Source of the DNA: RGIG9608 sp045602425
GTDB lineage: Bacteria > Bacteroidota > Bacteroidia > Bacteroidales > Paludibacteraceae
Reading direction: 5' to 3'
DNA: 64,000 nucleotides
NCBI GenBank assembly: GCA_045602425.1
Contig: JAZSBO010000016.1
Span: 82,083 to 146,082 of the forward strand
Numbering within the stretch: position 1 is the stretch's first letter; each line of letters begins with the position of its first letter. Below, in pieces: positions 61,059 through 64,000 of the stretch. The notes under the pieces are model-generated. The model had not been told where the DNA came from. It ran no database searches and was given only the letters and a program-made list of their open reading frames with translations. The position numbers were made by a program, and so were the translations under genes.

Positions 61059-61835
61059 TTATTTTTTTCTTACTAATCTTAATCGACGATATTTGTTGTA
61101 ATCGTAATCACCATCTCCGTAGTGATAATATCCATTTAAAGATAAATCACTTGCGAAAGAATTCATTATAGTAAGTTCAGTTTCTGTCGGTATTCTCCAA
61201 TCACTATAACCACAATAATTAGTCATATTTAAATTATAGCATATTGATCTTGCTGTGCTGTAATCTGAACTTGCAAATTCATCAGGAGAAACGTATAAGT
61301 ATCCTGCAATCAAAATTGGATCCTTTGAATCACCTTTAATTTTTCTCGCAATTTCTTCTGCTAACTTAGGCATCAAACTGCGGTAAGTTTCTGCTCCAGA
61401 TTTAGTAACTCCAGCAGTTGCTATAATTTCTCCGCTTTCTACATCTGTAATACGTATATCTATGTTATAATCAACAGTTCTCATATTCGTTTGTACTTGT
61501 TCTAAAGAACGATCAATGGTAATAGCATTGACAGTTCCGATACAAACATACTTTATGCCCAAAATTTCCCCAACTTTGATAATTTGTTCTGATGTTAATT
61601 TCCCTTTTTGAAATCCTTGTTCTGCTATAATTTTATCAAGTTGCGTACGTTCTACAATTTTAAATTTTCGAGTATCAAATAGTGAATTAATCAACATATC
61701 CGACAATCCATTCACAGAAGAAGCTGATATCTCAACACCAGGTCTAAATTCTAACACAGCAATTGTTGGTTTTTCTTGTGCTGATAAACATAATCCCATT
61801 GTTACAAAACAAGCTACTAAAAATAATTTTTTCAT
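61059..61835 (-). CDS. CsgG-like protein with a short DUF1566/FISUMP-like C-terminus
   Basis: A 258-aa exported protein (signal peptide MKKLFLVACFVTMGLCLSAQ). Residues 25-175 match the CsgG/LpoB-like fold: KPTIAVLEFRPGVEISASSV, LFDTRKFKIVERTQLDKIIA, GEILGIKYVCIGTVNAITID, then DVESGEIIATAGVTKSG. The last 50 residues are unlike CsgG: YCGYSDWRIPTETELTIMNS and ..LRLVRKK resemble the DUF1566/FISUMP domain of the two lipoproteins at 9.7 and 24.6 kb, in shortened form. It lacks the YWSSS segment. Function is unknown; outer-membrane assembly or surface display is a guess. Confidence 0.75.
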   Translation of the reverse strand: MKKLFLVACFVTMGLCLSAQEKPTIAVLEFRPGVEISASSVNGLSDMLINSLFDTRKFKIVERTQLDKIIAEQGFQKGKLTSEQIIKVGEILGIKYVCIGTVNAITIDRSLEQVQTNMRTVDYNIDIRITDVESGEIIATAGVTKSGAETYRSLMPKLAEEIARKIKGDSKDPILIAGYLYVSPDEFASSDYSTARSICYNLNMTNYCGYSDWRIPTETELTIMNSFASDLSLNGYYHYGDGDYDYNKYRRLRLVRKK

Positions 61836-62011
61836 GTTAATAGTATTTTAAAATTATGCTTTACTCATAAGGCTTTTCAAGCATTCCGCCTGTTTTTAAA
61901 AGTTTCACTCTTTCTATCTTTTTTTGGGGGACTGAAATAGACAGTTTCTATATAATGTAACAGTTAAACTGTTGTTGAATATTAGGTATAAAAAAGTGAG
62001 CCTAACTTTTT

Positions 62012-62128
62012 CTTTCGAGGCTGTGAGAAGGTGCCCTTATACCCAAAGTTAGACCCACGTAAAACACGTGAGCATTTACTAACTTCATCCGGGTATAAAT
62101 CTTGAAGAAACTTCTCACATTTCGAAAG
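62012..62128. ncRNA. Candidate structured RNA (nested 117-nt hairpin)
   Basis: CTTTCGA (62012-62018) and TGTGAGAAG (62022-62030) pair with CTTCTCACA (62111-62119) and TCGAAAG (62122-62128). Inside, TTATACCC (62037-62044) pairs with GGGTATAA (62091-62098), AAGTTAG (62046-62052) with CTAACTT (62079-62085), and CACGT (62056-62060) with ACGTG (62066-62070). A terminator-like AAAAAGT/ACTTTTT hairpin lies just left of it (about 61992-62010). It sits in the 402-base gap between two minus-strand genes. The strand and class are not known; nothing else is seen in the gap except a small ATAGC/GCTAT hairpin near 62139-62152. Confidence 0.5.
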
Positions 62129-62237
62129 ATTCCGAACGATAGCAAACGCTATACGATATGTTTAATTTAAATCAAAAAAATAGTTACATCATTTTCTGTT
62201 TTTTTAGTTTAAAAAAAATTGTTTTTTAGTAAGTAAA

Positions 62238-63188
62238 TTATACGTTTTTAAACATTTCTTTAATTCCACCTAACGAGCCAAGTACGCCTGTAGCTTCGTA
62301 AGGGAGATAAACTGTTTTGTTGTCTTTGCCCGAAGTCATCTCTTTCAAACTTTCGATATATTTTATCGCAAGCAGATAGTTTACGGGGTCAGCTTTTTGT
62401 TTAGCCACGGCTTCCGATACCAATTCAATGGAACGTTTTTCGGCTTCAGCTTGTAGTATTTGTGCTTCGGCTTGACCTTGTGCTTTTAATATTTTTGCTT
62501 GCTTTTCGGCTTCAGCTGCATTTATTTCAGCAGATTTTTCACCTTCCGATTTTAGAATAGCTGACTGCTTTTCGCCTTCGGCCTTCAAAATTTCGGCACG
62601 TTTGTCGCGTTCGGCTTGCATCTGTTTTTCCATAGCAAAACGAATGCTCTCTGGTGGCGTAATGTCTTGCAATTCTACGCGATTTACTTTTACTCCCCAT
62701 TTGTTGGTAGCTTCGTCGAGCACTATGCGGAGTTTGTTGTTTATAGTATCGCGTGAAGTCAGTGTCTCGTCTAACTCTAATTCACCAACAACGTTTCTAA
62801 GCGTTGTTTGCGTAAGTTTTTCGATTGCCATTGGCAGGTTTTGAATTTCGTAAACAGACTTTACAGGATCCACTACTTGAAAATAGAGCAATGCATTGAT
62901 TTCGGTCATTACATTGTCTTTAGTAATAACATTTTGCTTGTCAAAGTCGTAAACTTGCTCACGCATATCAATTTGCGAACGCATACGTATCATCCCGTTT
63001 GTCATACGAGTTGAGGTTGCTTTTGCACGTTCGATAATTGGCAAAATAATGTGAATACCCGCGTTTAGAGTACGTTGGTATTTACCTAAACGTTCTACAA
63101 TGATCACTTCCGACTGTGATACAATTTTGAACCCGCGAATGATATAAATGAATATCACTGCTAATAATGTTAAAAGAACTACTTCCAT
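62238..63188 (-). CDS. SPFH/Band 7 (stomatin/paraslipin) membrane protein
   Basis: A 316-aa protein with one N-terminal membrane segment (about 3-19), then the Band 7 domain (VSQSEVIIVERLGKYQRTLN; GIHIILPIIERAKATSTRM; MREQVYDFDKQNVITKDNV). A long coiled coil of alternating Glu/Lys/Ala follows (residues about 200-265; AEGEKQSAILKSEGEKSAEI). These proteins form ring assemblies on the inner membrane and organise membrane domains or proteases. The upstream NfeD gene (19-base gap) is its usual partner. Confidence 0.95.
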   Translation of the reverse strand: MEVVLLTLLAVIFIYIIRGFKIVSQSEVIIVERLGKYQRTLNAGIHIILPIIERAKATSTRMTNGMIRMRSQIDMREQVYDFDKQNVITKDNVMTEINALLYFQVVDPVKSVYEIQNLPMAIEKLTQTTLRNVVGELELDETLTSRDTINNKLRIVLDEATNKWGVKVNRVELQDITPPESIRFAMEKQMQAERDKRAEILKAEGEKQSAILKSEGEKSAEINAAEAEKQAKILKAQGQAEAQILQAEAEKRSIELVSEAVAKQKADPVNYLLAIKYIESLKEMTSGKDNKTVYLPYEATGVLGSLGGIKEMFKNV

Positions 63189-63207
63189 AATAATAGATTT
63201 TTAGTTG

Positions 63208-63648
63208 TTATTTTATAATTTCTACGGTTATAATCAAACTATTGCGTGAAATAACTTTTACATTGACTCCTTTTTCTATGATAGAACCATCATTGGATAT
63301 TGCTTTCCAATCATCGCCATTGATAGCGACACGCCCTGTGCCAAAATTTGAATCAATTTTCTCAGAGACTCTCCCTACAGAGCCAACAATTGCATCGGCA
63401 TTCATTAAAATGTTGTCTCTCTTTTTTGAGAGAAATTTTAAAATAAATGGGCGAACCAAAACAAAGGCTAAAAGAGTAACGATAGCCATTGTAGTCAATT
63501 GCCAATTAATGCCTAAACCTGCGTATGCTACAATACTTGTAATCAAAGCCCCAATGGCAAAGCATATTACAGCAAATCCAGCAGTAAGCATCTCTACTAT
63601 GATTAATACTAATGCAACTACAAGCCAAAAAATATATAAGTTTTCCAT
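63208..63648 (-). CDS. NfeD-family membrane protein
   Basis: A 146-aa protein: three to four hydrophobic segments in the first 85 residues (ENLYIFWLVVALVLIIVEML; AVICFAIGALITSIVAYAGL; LTTMAIVTLLAFVLVRPFIL), then a soluble C-terminal OB-fold domain (IVGSVGRVSEKI; GRVAINGDDWKAIS; VKVISRNSLIITVEII). This is the short NfeD1b form that pairs with stomatin-like proteins. It is the first gene of the NfeD-SPFH operon. The ATG at 63648 is used; the TTG at 63654 is less likely. Confidence 0.92.
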   Translation of the reverse strand: MENLYIFWLVVALVLIIVEMLTAGFAVICFAIGALITSIVAYAGLGINWQLTTMAIVTLLAFVLVRPFILKFLSKKRDNILMNADAIVGSVGRVSEKIDSNFGTGRVAINGDDWKAISNDGSIIEKGVNVKVISRNSLIITVEIIK

Positions 63649-63667
63649 AAGCAATCTTTATACTGTG

Positions 63668-63675
63668 CAAATATA
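63668..63675 (-). promoter_or_regulatory. -7 element for the NfeD-SPFH operon
   Basis: On the minus strand the sequence reads TATATTTG, 19 bases before the NfeD start codon. Confidence 0.6.
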
Positions 63676-64000
63676 CGAAGAACTTGCGTAAAAATGGCAG
63701 GATAAGGGTGAAATTTGATAAGTGGTTGGTACATATATCATTTTTGTGTTACCTCACTATATTTTAAATTTCGGCAGAAGGAGCAGTATATGGTGGGTAT
63801 TAGAGAAAGAATTGCTACCTATCCATTGCCTTTTTATGGAAGGGAAAGTTGGTAGAAAAAGCATCTTTAATCTCTTGCACATACCCTACAACAGCCACAA
63901 AGAACGCTTGTTTTACCTATCATTGCACTGACAAAGGTAATCATTTTTTCTCGTTGGATGAAAAATACGAGAATGAGATTAATAGTCAAGTACTTGTTGC
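63676..64000. other. Right end of window: no gene recognised
   Basis: The only open frame of note (63722-63931, GTG start, 69 aa) has no recognisable family, no promoter and an ordinary composition, so I do not call it. A minus-strand TACCTTTG near 63935-63942 could be the promoter of something, but no start follows inside this stretch. Confidence 0.4.

Noticed and set aside
61059..61140. A-rich 3' end of the CsgG-like gene as a DGR template repeat
   Set aside because: It is coding, and it has neither the flanks TATTGGTCGAG nor TCTGTGCGTGGCG of the variable segments.
63722..63931. 69-aa open frame at the right end
   Set aside because: GTG start, no promoter, no recognisable domain; likely chance.

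Overview
This window is chromosomal DNA of a member of the Bacteroidota, most likely order Bacteroidales. The sequence is AT-rich. Many genes are preceded by the Bacteroidota promoter signature (TTTG, about 19-20 bases, then TAnnTTTG) and have little Shine-Dalgarno signal. The gene set is typical of the group: a SusC/SusD pair, GH92 and GH95 glycosidases, a PorT-like barrel, rubrerythrin, ArgR next to ArgG, a short-type arginine decarboxylase and many lipoproteins. I see no rRNA, CRISPR array or insertion sequence.

Layout. 0-9 kb: the end of rpoB, then rpoC, an outer-membrane barrel, a DUF721 protein, a lipoprotein endonuclease and arginine decarboxylase. 9.1-12.6 kb is accessory island A: a structured leader, a 65-aa HTH protein, a surface lipoprotein with a FISUMP/DUF1566 (C-type-lectin-like) C-terminus, REP-like hairpins and a RES-domain protein. 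12.6-24 kb is housekeeping: rubrerythrin, tsaE, a methyltransferase, lon, GH95, prfA, a thioesterase, tRNA-Leu, rpmH, a PASTA protein and RluD. 24.1-27.6 kb is island B, which repeats the leader-HTH-lipoprotein module of island A and adds an unknown protein and an AAA ATPase. It sits between rluD and ddl. 27.6-34.5 kb: ddl, a prenyl synthase, a sodium symporter and argR-GNAT-argG. 34.5-38.2 kb is a compact element next to tRNA-Thr: integrase, YafQ-like toxin and partner, a membrane-anchored lysozyme-like protein, a one-protein spanin, a candidate small RNA and a DUF2442 protein. 38.2-64 kb: recO, PorT-like barrel, ferredoxin, a four-gene SusCD operon, mnmD, argH, a K+ channel, a flippase-like protein and GtrA, rsmA-corA-xerD, YfhO and GT2, GH92, a CsgG-DUF1566 fusion, and an NfeD-stomatin operon.

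The most interesting signal is in the two paralogous lipoproteins (9722-11296 and 24604-25686). Both have an almost identical signal peptide and an acidic stretch after the lipid-anchor cysteine, as expected for surface export. Their 3' ends contain a segment bounded by an identical 24-base left flank and 18-base right flank. Inside it the codons differ almost completely but tend to end in C. In copy A the segment is very poor in adenine (11 A in 120 bases, against 37 in 120 earlier in the same gene). This resembles the variable region of a diversity-generating retroelement (DGR) acting on a C-type-lectin fold. No reverse transcriptase or template repeat is visible here, and the two segments differ in length by 15 bases, so the DGR reading is a hypothesis.

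Secondary signals are the nested inverted repeats in front of both HTH genes, the lysis-type gene pair in the tRNA-Thr element, a promoter-terminator unit that could encode a roughly 110-nt RNA (37486-37597), and a 117-nt nested hairpin (62012-62128) between the stomatin gene and the CsgG-like gene.
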